Shown: positions 24,518 to 34,271 of the stretch, piece after piece
Layout of the letters: each line of letters opens with the position of its first letter
How positions within the stretch are numbered: position 1 is the first letter of the stretch
Origin: CAZUWH01 sp964624075
GTDB taxonomy: Bacteria > Pseudomonadota > Alphaproteobacteria > Rhodospirillales > Rhodospirillaceae
Assembly (NCBI GenBank): GCA_964624075.1
Contig: CAZUWH010000012.1
Span: forward strand, 7,782-71,781
Direction of reading: 5' to 3'
Length of the DNA stretch: 64,000 bases
Program-made: the position numbers and the translations under genes
Notes under the pieces: generated by a model
The model's input: only the letters and a program-made list of their open reading frames with translations
Told to the model about the DNA's origin: nothing
The model's database searches: none

Positions 24518-25237
24518 TTATCCCTTTCCATTTACGTAGGCTTTCCAGCCGGCGGCGCGCAGATGACAGGCCGGACAGGTTCCGCAGCCGTATCCCCATT
24601 CATGCAGATGGGTACGGTCACCCAGATAACAGGAGTGGGTATGTACTCGAATCAGGTCCACCAGGGCTACGCCCCCCAGGGATTCAGCTAGATGCCATGT
24701 TGCGGCCTTGCCCAGCCACATGAGTGGCGTATGCAATACGAACCGTCGCGCCATCCCGAGACTGAGAGCTGCTTGCAGGGCTTTCAGGGTATCATCGCGG
24801 CAGTCGGGATAACCGGAATAGTCGGTTTCACACATGCCTCCCACCAGGTGCCGCAGCCCACGATTCCAGGCCAGGGCGGCCGCGTAGGTGAAAAACAGCA
24901 GGTTGCGCCCCGGCACGAAGGTGGAGGGGAGGCCGTCATCCGTCATGGTGATGGCGGAGTCGCGGGTTAGGGCCGTGTCGCTCACCGCGCCCAGTGCCGC
25001 GAGTTCAAGGCCATAATCCGGGCCAAGCCGTTCTTCCCAGGCCGGAACGATCGCCGGCAGTCGTTCGCGCAGCGTCTTGCGGCAAACTAGTTCGACAGCA
25101 TGGCGCTGGCCGTAGGCAAAGCCGACGGTCTCGACCCGCTGGAAACACGCCAAAGCCCACGCCAGGCAGGTGGTGGAATCCTGACCGCCCGAGAACAGTA
25201 CCAGGGCCCCTTCGCGGCTGAGAACAGAATTAGCCAT
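24518..25237 (-). CDS. queC: 7-cyano-7-deazaguanine synthase QueC
   Basis: QueC converts 7-carboxy-7-deazaguanine to preQ0 with ATP and ammonia, for queuosine in tRNA. The PP-loop SGGQDSTT is at 16-23, VPGRNLLFFTYAAALAW near 110, ETDYSGYPDCRD near 137, and the zinc-binding cysteines at about 203, 218, 221 and 224 (CGTCPACHLR). Length of 239 is normal. It lies 16 bases after a tiny zinc-finger-like gene on the same strand; queD and queE are not adjacent. Confidence 0.93.
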   Translation of the reverse strand: MANSVLSREGALVLFSGGQDSTTCLAWALACFQRVETVGFAYGQRHAVELVCRKTLRERLPAIVPAWEERLGPDYGLELAALGAVSDTALTRDSAITMTDDGLPSTFVPGRNLLFFTYAAALAWNRGLRHLVGGMCETDYSGYPDCRDDTLKALQAALSLGMARRFVLHTPLMWLGKAATWHLAESLGGVALVDLIRVHTHSCYLGDRTHLHEWGYGCGTCPACHLRAAGWKAYVNGKG

Positions 25238-25253
25238 ACCAGTCATGAGACCA

Positions 25254-25427
25254 TCAGCCGCTGATGATGGTACGAATCAAACCCGTGCCGTCGCAGTGGT
25301 GGCATGCTTCGCTGTCTGGTCGCTTGCCCTCGCCACTACAACGATAGCACAGGTTCTCTCCCGAAAACGTGGTCTCCGGTAGAACCTTGTCGCCAGGATT
25401 CATCAGCGGATAATAGGCATTGCGCAT
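25254..25427 (-). CDS. 57-residue protein with paired CxxC (DnaJ-like) zinc motifs
   Basis: On the minus strand an ATG at 25427, preceded by AGGA ten bases upstream, opens 57 codons ending at TGA (25254-25256). The centre reads LCYRCSGEGK then ACHHCDGTGL, two CxxC pairs each followed by a G-x-G turn, the pattern of half a DnaJ cysteine-rich zinc finger. The N-terminus begins MRNAYYPLMNPGDKV. The pattern implies one bound zinc. It lies just upstream of queC with a short gap, so the two are likely co-transcribed. Function unknown; a link to queuosine is only positional. Confidence 0.6.
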   Translation of the reverse strand: MRNAYYPLMNPGDKVLPETTFSGENLCYRCSGEGKRPDSEACHHCDGTGLIRTIISG

Positions 25428-25693
25428 GGAATCACGTCCTTAACTTCAGTATACTTAACATCATGGTAACTTTCTAGCATGGAGGGCCAGCACACATTTT
25501 CCCCTTGCGGGGCGGAAGGTCAAGCCTTCAACAATAATAGTCAGCGAAACTGACCCTTATGCCTTTTCCATCTCGCCAAGGAACAAAAAAGGGTGTATCC
25601 AGGGAGAGAAATCGACGATCCCATCATGGGGTCAACGCTGTCTTAAAACCGGCGTCCACCACGAGGGCTACAGACAGGCAGGAGAAACTTGCC

Positions 25694-27214
25694 ATGGCCG
25701 GTAAAATGCTGCAATTCGTGTACCTGGACCAGCAGCTGCCGAACAAACGGCCGGTCGAGGCGCGCCGGACCGATTTCAGTGAGATTTACGAGGGCTTCCC
25801 TGCCGACAGGGCGGGAGCACAAGCCTCGCGTTGTGAGCAATGCGGCATCCCCTTTTGCCAGACCCACTGCCCGCTTAGCAACAACATTCCCGACTGGTTG
25901 ATGCTGACCGCAAGCGGACGGATGGAGGAAGCCTATGCCCTGGCTGCCGCCACCAACGATTTTCCGGAAATCACAGGACGGATCTGCCCGCAGGATCGCC
26001 TGTGCGAGGGGGCCTGTGTCCTGGAGCAATCACGCCACAGGGCCGTGACCATCGGCGCGGTGGAACGCCATATCGCCGATACCGCTTTCGCAAAAGGCTG
26101 GGTGCAGCCGGTCCAGCCGATCGCGGAACGCACGCAGTCGGTTGGCATCATCGGTGCCGGTCCGGCTGGTCTGGCCGCAGCCGGGCAATTGCGCGCTCTT
26201 GGCTACCAGGTGGATGTTTATGACCGCTACGACCGCGGGGGAGGGTTGCTGATCTATGGCATCCCTTCCTTTAAGCTGGAGAAGGCAATCGTGCTGCGGC
26301 GGGTGGAGCTTCTACGGGCCGCAGGTGTGCGCTTCCACGTGCGTTGCGAGGTTGGCCGCGATGTTTCCCTGGCGGAGCTGCGCTGCCGCCATGCGGCGGT
26401 GTTGATTGCAACCGGCGTTTACAAGGCCCGCACCCTGAACGTCCTGGGGTCAAGGGTGAAGGGCGTGCATCCGGCACTCGCCTATCTCACCGCCTCCAAC
26501 CGCAAAGGACTGGACGACAGCGTGTCCTCTTTCGACAATGGCGCCCTGAACGCTGCGGGCAAGCGGGTGGTCGTGATTGGCGGCGGCGACACGGCCATGG
26601 ACTGCGTGCGGACCGCCATCCGCCAGAATGCCATATCCGTCAAGTGCCTGTACCGGCGCGACCGCGGCAATATGCCAGGCTCGCAACTGGAGGTTGCCAA
26701 CGCTACCGAGGAAGGTGTGGAATTCATCTGGCTGGCTGCACCCGAGGCTATCCTGAGCGGAACCACCGACCAGATAGTCGGGGGGGTGCGTGCCCTCCGC
26801 ATGGAACTCGGGGCTGCTGATGCCTCCGGCCGTCAGGAACCACGCTCTCGTGACGGCGCTTCGTTCACCGAGCCGGCAGACTTGGTTCTCACCGCCCTGG
26901 GATTTGATCCCGAGGATCTGCCGGTGGTGTTCGGCGAACCTGGTCTGGGCCTCACCGCCCGGGGCACAGTGCGGGTCGATCCCCGGACTGGCATGACGAC
27001 TCTCGATGGCGTGTTCGCAGCCGGTGACATCGTCCGCGGCGCCTCGCTGGTGGTATGGGCCATTTGCGATGGCCGCTTGGCTGCTGCTGGCATGCACGCC
27101 TATCTGACGGCTCTTGAAACCAGGGAGACAAGGGAACACCGCCCTAGCGTTGTTCCTGTCACCACGACCCGGTTAACAACAGAACAGGATTCCCTGGCGA
27201 TTGGACATCTATGA
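25694..27214 (+). CDS. gltD: glutamate synthase small subunit
   Basis: GltD supplies electrons from NADPH for glutamate synthesis from 2-oxoglutarate and glutamine. The 506-residue protein has N-terminal iron-sulfur cysteines (CEQCGIPFCQTHCP at 47-60 and CPQDRLCEGAC at 98-108), the FAD-binding GIIGAGPAGLAAAG near 151-164, and the NADPH site VVVIGGGDTAMDC near 290. AGGAG at 25680-25684 supports the ATG at 25694 rather than the upstream open frame at 25559. The C-terminus carries about 30 residues that are not conserved. Confidence 0.95.
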   Translation: MAGKMLQFVYLDQQLPNKRPVEARRTDFSEIYEGFPADRAGAQASRCEQCGIPFCQTHCPLSNNIPDWLMLTASGRMEEAYALAAATNDFPEITGRICPQDRLCEGACVLEQSRHRAVTIGAVERHIADTAFAKGWVQPVQPIAERTQSVGIIGAGPAGLAAAGQLRALGYQVDVYDRYDRGGGLLIYGIPSFKLEKAIVLRRVELLRAAGVRFHVRCEVGRDVSLAELRCRHAAVLIATGVYKARTLNVLGSRVKGVHPALAYLTASNRKGLDDSVSSFDNGALNAAGKRVVVIGGGDTAMDCVRTAIRQNAISVKCLYRRDRGNMPGSQLEVANATEEGVEFIWLAAPEAILSGTTDQIVGGVRALRMELGAADASGRQEPRSRDGASFTEPADLVLTALGFDPEDLPVVFGEPGLGLTARGTVRVDPRTGMTTLDGVFAAGDIVRGASLVVWAICDGRLAAAGMHAYLTALETRETREHRPSVVPVTTTRLTTEQDSLAIGHL

Positions 27215-27239
27215 CGATCATCAGTGCATAAGTTGCTAT

Positions 27240-27653
27240 CAAAGACTGTGCAGAGGGATTTCTATGCCTAGCTGATGGTACGAGCCAAGCCGTTGCGCGA
27301 AGGATACCTCGCACATATCGATGCCGATACGCTCGCAGGAGCGTTGAACGCTTTGGGAAGATAAAGAGCGTTGTCCCCTTGAAAGCACACGATGCACACT
27401 GTCTTGCGGCCTCTGCCGAGACGGAATCTTCAACTATGGCGACGGACGCGGAAGCTGGAGCGTAGCGATTCGCAATGGACGCCGGGAAATAGCGGATGTC
27501 CTGGCAGATAATCCCAGCCTGATGCTAGGACTCGCGGCAATCCTGGCCACCGGGTACGCCATCGCGCGTAAGGATGCGGCGACCGAAACCGGTCTTGTGC
27601 TTGAGACGTTTCCAAAGGCCTGCCCGGTTCACCCTCGGCCGGGTGGTTGGTGA
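27240..27653 (+). pseudogene. DUF29 family protein, degraded
   Basis: Between gltD and gltB the plus strand still spells a DUF29 protein. It reads QRDFYA, a stop, LMVRAKPLREGYLAHIDAD and LAGALNALGR, another stop and a gap, then GSWSVAIRNGRREIADVLAD, NPSLMLGLAAILATGYAIAR and TGLVLETFPKACPV to a TGA at 27651-27653. The middle of the domain is missing and the frame changes once. DUF29 proteins are of unknown function and are usually accessory. Its position inside a normally tight glutamate synthase pair suggests an insertion that has since died. Confidence 0.7.
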
Positions 27654-27788
27654 GGATTTTCTTGACTTGTCCCCGGGCGGGGGGAAACAGTCGTCACGAT
27701 GCTTTGCTTTTTCTTAAGGGGAGCCTGCCCTTTCCCCCGCGCTCCAAACAGGCATTGTACCCTCCTGGACGGCAAAGGATGATCTGTC

Positions 27789-30700
27789 ATGATGCCCCAC
27801 TCCTTCACATCCACGTGGGAAAGGAACGCCGCCTACCTGGCGACGCACGGCCTTTATGATCCGGCCCAGGAACACGACTCCTGCGGCGTCGGGCTGGTGT
27901 CGGCCATTGACGGTACGTCGCGTCGGGCCGTGGTCGAAGCCGGCATCGCAGCCCTGAAGGTGCTCTATCACCGCGGCGCTGTCGATGCCGACGGCAAGAC
28001 CGGGGACGGTGCCGGCATTCATGTCGAGATCCCGCAAATCTTTTTCAAAGACCATGTGCGTCGGACCGGTCATGATCCCCTGCCAGGCAAGCTTGCAGTA
28101 GGAATGGTGTTCCTGCCCAAGACCGACCTTGGCGCACAGGAACGGTGCCGCTCCATCGTCGAGACCGAGATCCTGCGCTTCGGTTATACGATCTATGGCT
28201 GGCGGCAAGTCCCGGTAGACATCTCGGTCATTGGCGAGAAGGCAAACGAGACCAGACCGGAAATCGAGCAGATCATGATTGCCAATGCCCTCGGCACCGA
28301 CGAAGATCAGTTCGAAAATGACTTGTATGCCATCCGCCGTCGTATCGAGAAGCAGGCACTGGCCGAGAACATCGCCAACTTCTATATCTGCACTCTGTCG
28401 TGCCGCTCCATCGTCTACAAGGGCATGTTCTTAGCCCAGCAGTTGACCAGCTTCTACCCCGATCTGCTCGATTCCCGGTTCGAGAGCCGGTTTGCCATCT
28501 ACCACCAGCGCTATTCTACCAACACCTTCCCGACCTGGAAGCTGGCACAGCCGTTCCGCATGCTTGCGCACAACGGCGAGATCAACACGCTTACAGGCAA
28601 CGTCAACTGGATGAAGTCGCACGAGCCGCGGCTGGCCCATGAACGGTTCAACGACCTGATCAATGATATCAAGCCGGTGATCCAGCCAGGGGGATCGGAC
28701 TCGGCCATGCTCGACAACGTGTTCGAACTCCTGTGCCGGGCCGGGCGTTCCGCGCCCATGGTCAAGGCCATGCTGGTGCCGGAATCCTTGGGCCAGAATA
28801 CCACCATGCCGGCCGACCACCGCGCCCTGTTCCACTACCTGAACTGCGTCATGGAACCGTGGGATGGACCGGCAGCCCTGTGCATCACCGACGGACGCTG
28901 GGTGGTGGCCGGGATGGACCGCAATGGCCTGCGGCCCATGCGCTATACCATCACCCGTGACGGCCTGCTGATCGTGGGCTCCGAGGCCGGCATGGTGCGC
29001 ATGCCTGAGGAGAACGTGATGACCAAAGGCCGGGTTGGACCGGGGCAGATGATCTGTGTCGATCTGGGGGAGGGGTGCTTCTACGCCGATGCCGCCATCA
29101 AGGACCGCCTGGCAGTGAAACGGCCGTTTGCCGCCTGGGCCCAGCATATCACGCTCCTCGATCGGCTGATCCGCACCGATGCCGCCGAGCCGGTGACTTT
29201 GGGGGCGGAAGATCTGTGCCATCGTCAGGTTGCCTACGGGCTGTCGATGGAAGACATGGAACTGATCCTTCAGCCGATGGTCGAGGAGGCGAAGGAGGCC
29301 ATCGGTTCCATGGGGGATGATACGCCGCTGGCCGTGCTGTCGGACCGCTACCGTGGCCTGCATCATTTCTTTCGTCAGATGTTCAGCCAGGTCACCAATC
29401 CACCAATCGACTCCTTGCGGGAGGCGCGGGTGATGAGTCTGACTACCCGACTGGGCAATCTCGGCAATATCCTGGACGAAGATGAAAGCCAGTGTCGGCT
29501 GTTGCAGCTTGACAGCCCGGTCCTGTCCAATGCCGAGTTCGATGCCATGCGCGCCTACATGGGCGATACCGCCGCCGAGATTGATTGCACTTTTCCTCTC
29601 GATGCAGGTAACATGCAGGGGGATCGCGCCTTGCGGGAGGCCATCCTCCGCATCCAGTGCGAGGCGGAGGATGCTGTGCGCGGCGGCTGTGCCCATGTCA
29701 TCCTTTCGGATCGCGCCATGGGGTCAAGGTGCGCCGCCGTCCCCATGATTCTAGCCACAGGCGGCGTGCATACCCATCTGGTGCGGCAGAGTCTGCGCAC
29801 CTTCACCTCCCTCAACGTGCGTTCGGGGGAGTGTCTTGATACCCATTACTTCGCGGTACTGATCGGCGTGGGCGCAACGACGGTGAACGCCTATCTGGCG
29901 CAGGAAGCGATTGCCGATCGCCATCGCCGCGGCCTGTTCTCCGGTCTTACCCTGGAAGAGGGCGTACGACGCTACAAGAAGGCCGTTGACGAGGGCTTGC
30001 GCAAGATCATGTCCAAGATGGGCATTTCGGTCATCAGCAGCTATCGCGGCGGGTACAATTTCGAAGCCGTGGGCCTGTCCCGGTCGTTGGTGGCCGCGTT
30101 CTTTCCCGGGATGACTTCACGCATTTCAGGCCTTGGTTTGTCCGGCATCCAGAAGAAGGTGGTAGAGCAGCACCGTCGCGCCTTTGCCGCGGGCACCGCC
30201 ATGCTCCCGGTAGGGGGATTCTACCGTTCTCGCCGTTCGGGCGAGGCGCATGCCTTCACGGGCGACCTGCTCCACACCCTGCAAGAAGCAGTCGCCACCG
30301 ATGACTACCGGCTCTACAGGGCCTATGCTGATGGCCTCAAGGCCATGCGGCCCATCAATCTGCGTGACCTGCTCGATTTCCGGTCCCATGGCCGGCCGGT
30401 GCCGCTGGAAGAGGTGGAATCGATTACCGAAATCCACAAGCGATTCGTCACGCCAGGCATGTCGTTAGGCGCTCTCTCCCCGGAAGCGCACGAGACCCTC
30501 AACATTGCCATGAACCGGATCGGCGCCAAGTCCGATTCCGGCGAAGGTGGTGAGGATCCGGAGCGCTACCGGCCACGCCCCAATGGCGACAATGCCAACT
30601 CGGCCATCAAGCAGGTGGCATCTGGCCGATTCGGTGTGACAGCCGAGTATCTGAACAACTGTCGTGAGATCGAAATCAAGATCGCGCAGGGAGCAAAACC

Positions 30701-32339
30701 AGGTGAAGGCGGCCAGCTCCCCGGCTTCAAGGTGACACCGGAAATCGCTCGTTTGCGCCATGCGACGCCGGGCGTGATGCTGATTTCGCCTCCCCCTCAC
30801 CATGACATCTATTCCATCGAGGATCTGGCCCAGCTCATCTATGACCTGAAGCAGATCAATCCCAAGGCCCGGGTGGGCGTGAAACTGGTTGCCCGCACTG
30901 GGATTGGCACCATTGCCGCCGGTGTCGCCAAAGCCAATGCCGATGTGATTCTGGTCTCGGGCCATGTCGGGGGCACGGGGGCAAGCCCGCAGACCTCGAT
31001 CAAGTTCGCTGGCCTGCCTTGGGAAATGGGTCTGTCAGAGGTGCATCAGGTTCTGACGCTGAACCGTCTCCGTCACCGGGTCAAGCTCCGCACCGATGGC
31101 GGCATCAAAATCGGTCGCGATGTCGTGATCGCCGCCATGCTGGGGGCAGAGGAGTTCGGCATCGGCACGACCTCGCTGATCGCGATGGGCTGCATCATGG
31201 TGCGGCAATGCCACTCTAACACCTGTCCGGTTGGAGTCTGTACCCAGGACAAGGCCTTGCGCCGGAAGTTCACCGGTACGCCCGAAAAGGTGGTCAACCT
31301 ATTCACCTTCATCGCCGAGGACGTCCGGCAAATCCTGGCTGGGCTGGGGGTCCGTTCGCTGGATGAGGTCGTGGGGCGGACCGACCTGCTCGACCAAGTC
31401 AGCCGGGGAGCCGAACATCTGGATGATCTCGACCTCAACCCACTCCTGGCCCTGCCAGATGCCGGCGGCTTCCCGACCCGGTGCAGCTTGAAGGACGGCA
31501 TGCGCAACGAGGTGCTGGAGACGTTGGATGAACGCATAATCAGGGATGCTCGTCCTCTCCTGGAGGAGGGCGAGAAGATGCAGCTCACCTACGACGTCCA
31601 CAACACCCAGCGTGCCATCGGCACCAAGCTGTCCCACATGATCACCCGCAAGTACGGTATGACCGGGTTGCAGCCAGGTCACATCACCGTGCGCCTGCGG
31701 GGCACGGCCGGTCAGTCGCTGGGCGCGTTTGCGGTGCAGGGACTGAAGCTCGAAGTGTTCGGCGATGCCAATGACTATGTGGGGAAGGGACTGTCGGGGG
31801 GAACCATCGTCGTCCGCCCACCGGTGTCGAGTGTTCTGCCGAGTCACGCCAACACCATCATCGGTAATACGGTGCTTTATGGTGCCACGGCCGGCAAACT
31901 GTTTGCCGCCGGCCAAGCGGGCGAGCGATTCGCCGTACGCAATTCCGGTGCGAGCGTGGTGGTGGAAGGGTGTGGCGCCTGCGGCTGTGAATACATGACC
32001 GGTGGCGTGGCGGTGATTCTGGGGCCGGTCGGTGCCAATTTCGCTGCCGGCATGACTGGCGGCCTGGCCTTTGTCTATGACAGCGATGGCAGCTTCCAGC
32101 ATCGGGTCAATGGTGGTACGGTACTGGTGCGGCGGCTGGCTGCAGCACATTGGAAAAGGGTGCTGCGGGATCTGATCGTTGAACACGTGCGGGAAACCCA
32201 GTCGATGTATGCGGCCCATATCCTGCTGAACTGGGGCCGCGAGATGAACCGGTTCTGGCAGGTCGTCCCGCTCGAAATGGCGGACAGGCTCTCCCCGCCT
32301 CTTTCCGACAGCGATGAAACGGTGACATTGCGCGCGTAA
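27789..32339 (+). CDS. gltB: glutamate synthase large subunit
   Basis: GltB forms glutamate from glutamine and 2-oxoglutarate. The class II glutaminase domain starts at C32 (EHDSCGVGLVSAIDG), which becomes the N-terminal nucleophile after propeptide removal. The central and FMN-binding synthase domains follow, with GEGGEDPERY and SGHVGGTGASPQTSIK, and the 3Fe-4S cysteines are C1135, C1141 and C1146 (GCIMVRQCHSNTCPVG). A GXGXG beta-helix domain completes the 1516 residues. The start could be the second ATG at 27792. With gltD upstream, this is the full ammonia-assimilation enzyme. Confidence 0.96.
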   Translation: MMPHSFTSTWERNAAYLATHGLYDPAQEHDSCGVGLVSAIDGTSRRAVVEAGIAALKVLYHRGAVDADGKTGDGAGIHVEIPQIFFKDHVRRTGHDPLPGKLAVGMVFLPKTDLGAQERCRSIVETEILRFGYTIYGWRQVPVDISVIGEKANETRPEIEQIMIANALGTDEDQFENDLYAIRRRIEKQALAENIANFYICTLSCRSIVYKGMFLAQQLTSFYPDLLDSRFESRFAIYHQRYSTNTFPTWKLAQPFRMLAHNGEINTLTGNVNWMKSHEPRLAHERFNDLINDIKPVIQPGGSDSAMLDNVFELLCRAGRSAPMVKAMLVPESLGQNTTMPADHRALFHYLNCVMEPWDGPAALCITDGRWVVAGMDRNGLRPMRYTITRDGLLIVGSEAGMVRMPEENVMTKGRVGPGQMICVDLGEGCFYADAAIKDRLAVKRPFAAWAQHITLLDRLIRTDAAEPVTLGAEDLCHRQVAYGLSMEDMELILQPMVEEAKEAIGSMGDDTPLAVLSDRYRGLHHFFRQMFSQVTNPPIDSLREARVMSLTTRLGNLGNILDEDESQCRLLQLDSPVLSNAEFDAMRAYMGDTAAEIDCTFPLDAGNMQGDRALREAILRIQCEAEDAVRGGCAHVILSDRAMGSRCAAVPMILATGGVHTHLVRQSLRTFTSLNVRSGECLDTHYFAVLIGVGATTVNAYLAQEAIADRHRRGLFSGLTLEEGVRRYKKAVDEGLRKIMSKMGISVISSYRGGYNFEAVGLSRSLVAAFFPGMTSRISGLGLSGIQKKVVEQHRRAFAAGTAMLPVGGFYRSRRSGEAHAFTGDLLHTLQEAVATDDYRLYRAYADGLKAMRPINLRDLLDFRSHGRPVPLEEVESITEIHKRFVTPGMSLGALSPEAHETLNIAMNRIGAKSDSGEGGEDPERYRPRPNGDNANSAIKQVASGRFGVTAEYLNNCREIEIKIAQGAKPGEGGQLPGFKVTPEIARLRHATPGVMLISPPPHHDIYSIEDLAQLIYDLKQINPKARVGVKLVARTGIGTIAAGVAKANADVILVSGHVGGTGASPQTSIKFAGLPWEMGLSEVHQVLTLNRLRHRVKLRTDGGIKIGRDVVIAAMLGAEEFGIGTTSLIAMGCIMVRQCHSNTCPVGVCTQDKALRRKFTGTPEKVVNLFTFIAEDVRQILAGLGVRSLDEVVGRTDLLDQVSRGAEHLDDLDLNPLLALPDAGGFPTRCSLKDGMRNEVLETLDERIIRDARPLLEEGEKMQLTYDVHNTQRAIGTKLSHMITRKYGMTGLQPGHITVRLRGTAGQSLGAFAVQGLKLEVFGDANDYVGKGLSGGTIVVRPPVSSVLPSHANTIIGNTVLYGATAGKLFAAGQAGERFAVRNSGASVVVEGCGACGCEYMTGGVAVILGPVGANFAAGMTGGLAFVYDSDGSFQHRVNGGTVLVRRLAAAHWKRVLRDLIVEHVRETQSMYAAHILLNWGREMNRFWQVVPLEMADRLSPPLSDSDETVTLRA

Positions 32340-32598
32340 CGAGGCAATGGGCATACAGTGCCTGGAGAGGTCCATTCCTGGATTTTGCCCACGCCTTCAT
32401 GCCCAGTATCCGGTATCTCCGCTTCCATGGTGCTACGGAATGTGGTAGTCAGAAAAAAGATGCATGGAAAGAGAAACTTCAGACAGTGCTACGCGGATTT
32501 GCTGCAGGCGAAGAAGAGCGGCAAAGCAGCACGGAGGTGATGTCTGCATGACGGAAACGTCGTAAGGTTTTCCTTGATGGTCAGAAACGAGAGAAGTC

Positions 32599-33081
32599 AT
32601 GGTATTGGTGAAGGAAGCAGCGCATCTCGTTGCCCAGTATATTCGAAACAATCCGGTGCCGGCCACCGAAGTCCCGGCCTTGATCAGAACGACCTATGAG
32701 GCCCTGGTCCAGGCCATTCAGGGATCCAGGTCGACTCCTGAAAAGCTGTTGCCGGCCGTGCCGGTCAGAAAATCGGTCACGCCTTTTTATGTCGTCTGTC
32801 TAGAATGTGGTAAAAAGCTCAAGATCCTGAAGCGACACATCGCGCGTGAGCACGGGCTGACGGTAGAGGCCTACCGCACCAGGTGGGAATTGCCGGCCAA
32901 TCACCCCCTTGTCGCCCCTGATTATGCTGAGCGCCGCTCGACATTGGCGCACAGGATGGGGCTTGGACGAGGCCGGCGTGTCAAACAGGTAACGGTGGAG
33001 CCCGCCGCAGCGGAAACCGCGCTGGCAGCCGAGAGGCATCATTATCCGACTCATCGCTGGGCTAAACCTACCGAGAAGTAA
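32599..33081 (+). CDS. MucR/Ros family zinc-finger transcription regulator
   Basis: The 160-residue protein has the Ros/MucR layout: an N-terminal oligomerisation region (VAQYIRNNPVPATEVPALIR), the strand PAVPVRKSVTPFYVVC, then a prokaryotic zinc finger with C67, C70, H80 and H85, followed by LTVEAYRTRWELPANHPLVA. This family is nearly confined to alphaproteobacteria and represses exopolysaccharide, motility and virulence genes by bridging AT-rich DNA. The 259-base upstream gap could contain its own operator. The last 30 residues are unconserved. Confidence 0.93.
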   Translation: MVLVKEAAHLVAQYIRNNPVPATEVPALIRTTYEALVQAIQGSRSTPEKLLPAVPVRKSVTPFYVVCLECGKKLKILKRHIAREHGLTVEAYRTRWELPANHPLVAPDYAERRSTLAHRMGLGRGRRVKQVTVEPAAAETALAAERHHYPTHRWAKPTEK

Positions 33082-33168
33082 TGCCCTTCTATCCGAACGC
33101 TTCCCGTCGCCATGATCACTGTAGCGTGAAGGGTAGGCTCCTGTGCAGTGCACCAAGGGGGGATCGTC

Positions 33169-33759
33169 ATGAGGCTTGCCGACGTTGACATCCGTGCCGC
33201 CCTAGCAGCAGGGCGTTTGCGCATCGATCCACCTCCGACGGAAGAGGAAATCGGGGCAGTGTCAGTCGACCTGCAACTTGGGGCCACTTTCCGGCTGTTC
33301 GCCCCTGGCAAGGCCGCGTTTGTCGACTTGGCCCCCGATCGGGGAGAGGTCAACCGGGGTGGAGGCGAGGTCAACCGGCTGATGGAAGTCATCAGGATCG
33401 AGCCCGAGGAGCCTTTCTTCCTGCACTCGGGCGCGTTTGCCCTTGGCATGACCCATCAGCGCATCACTCTTCCCGATAACATCGCCGGACGGCTGGACGG
33501 TCGCAGCAGCCTTGCCCGTGTTGGCCTCATGGTCCACGCCACGGCGCATACCATTGATCCTGGCTGGGACGGCCACATCACCCTGGAGTTCTTCAATTGC
33601 GGTCGCCTACCGCTGGCCTTGCGGACCGGCATGCGCATTTGTGCACTCAGCTTCGAGTCACTGCTGTCTCCGACCTCGAAACCCTATGCCAGCCAGCCCA
33701 ATGCCAAATACAAGGACCAGGACAGCCCACTGCCCAGCCGTCTGGAACGCGCGACCTGA
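33169..33759 (+). CDS. dcd: dCTP deaminase
   Basis: Dcd deaminates dCTP to dUTP for thymidylate synthesis. The 196-residue protein shows the trimeric dUTPase-like fold signatures: VSVDLQLG, GRSSLAR at 111-117, and HATAHTIDPGWDGHITLEF with catalytic E140. Length and motifs match the monofunctional enterobacterial type. A purine-rich AAGGGGGG lies before the ATG at 33169; an upstream GTG/ATG at 33148 is less likely. Confidence 0.95.
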   Translation: MRLADVDIRAALAAGRLRIDPPPTEEEIGAVSVDLQLGATFRLFAPGKAAFVDLAPDRGEVNRGGGEVNRLMEVIRIEPEEPFFLHSGAFALGMTHQRITLPDNIAGRLDGRSSLARVGLMVHATAHTIDPGWDGHITLEFFNCGRLPLALRTGMRICALSFESLLSPTSKPYASQPNAKYKDQDSPLPSRLERAT

Positions 33760-33812
33760 CATAATACCTGCGCGCTTGAATCAAGAGTGGGAGCTTTTGA
33801 GGAGATGCTGCA

Positions 33813-34271
33813 ATGGATCGCGGCAAAAGCGCCAAAGACTTTGATGAAGAAAACCTGACCGAGGAAGAGCTCGAAGCGATGTATCAGAAACATCCCTGGG
33901 CAAGGCCGAGTGCGGACTGGTTGCAGCTCACTCCTTTTGACCGGCACGGCAAGGTGTTTCCAGAGGCGAGGGATTCCTACGACACCATGGTTGCCGAAGG
34001 ATGGCTGGGTCACGCTCGGGTGAATGAGCTGCTGGAAATGGTGATTGCGCGAGCACGCTGGGATATCGTCATTCCTCCCTTTGCCCCCCTGCCCGCTCAC
34101 CTAAACCTCCTCCTGTTTTCCTTTGGCGACGAGGCTCTTATTTTAAGAAGGTATTTAAGAGCGTTTAAGAGCGGTCTGGAACGACGACTCCCCCGAGAGG
34201 GGGGTGTTTGTGTTTTTTATATGGGGGGGGGGATTCGTCCGGGCTTTGCGGCCCCGTCCGATCGGCTATGA
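33813..34271 (+). CDS. hypothetical protein, C-terminus uncertain
   Basis: A 152-codon frame begins with an acidic, helical N-terminus (DFDEENLTEEELEAMYQKHP) and a conserved-looking middle (WLQLTPFDRHGKVFPEARDS, MVAEGWLGHARVNELL). I do not recognise a family. From about residue 132 the frame crosses CCCCGAGAGGGGGG and a run of ten G (34223-34232), and the encoded tail (YMGGGIRPGFAAPSDRL) is probably not ancestral. The real protein may have ended earlier or been disrupted by this sequence. Codon usage in the first 120 residues is like that of its neighbours. Confidence 0.6.
   Translation: MDRGKSAKDFDEENLTEEELEAMYQKHPWARPSADWLQLTPFDRHGKVFPEARDSYDTMVAEGWLGHARVNELLEMVIARARWDIVIPPFAPLPAHLNLLLFSFGDEALILRRYLRAFKSGLERRLPREGGVCVFYMGGGIRPGFAAPSDRL

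Noticed and set aside
28431..29696. 421-codon minus-strand frame opposite gltB
   Set aside because: Antisense to conserved GltB; composition typical of a codon-position shadow.
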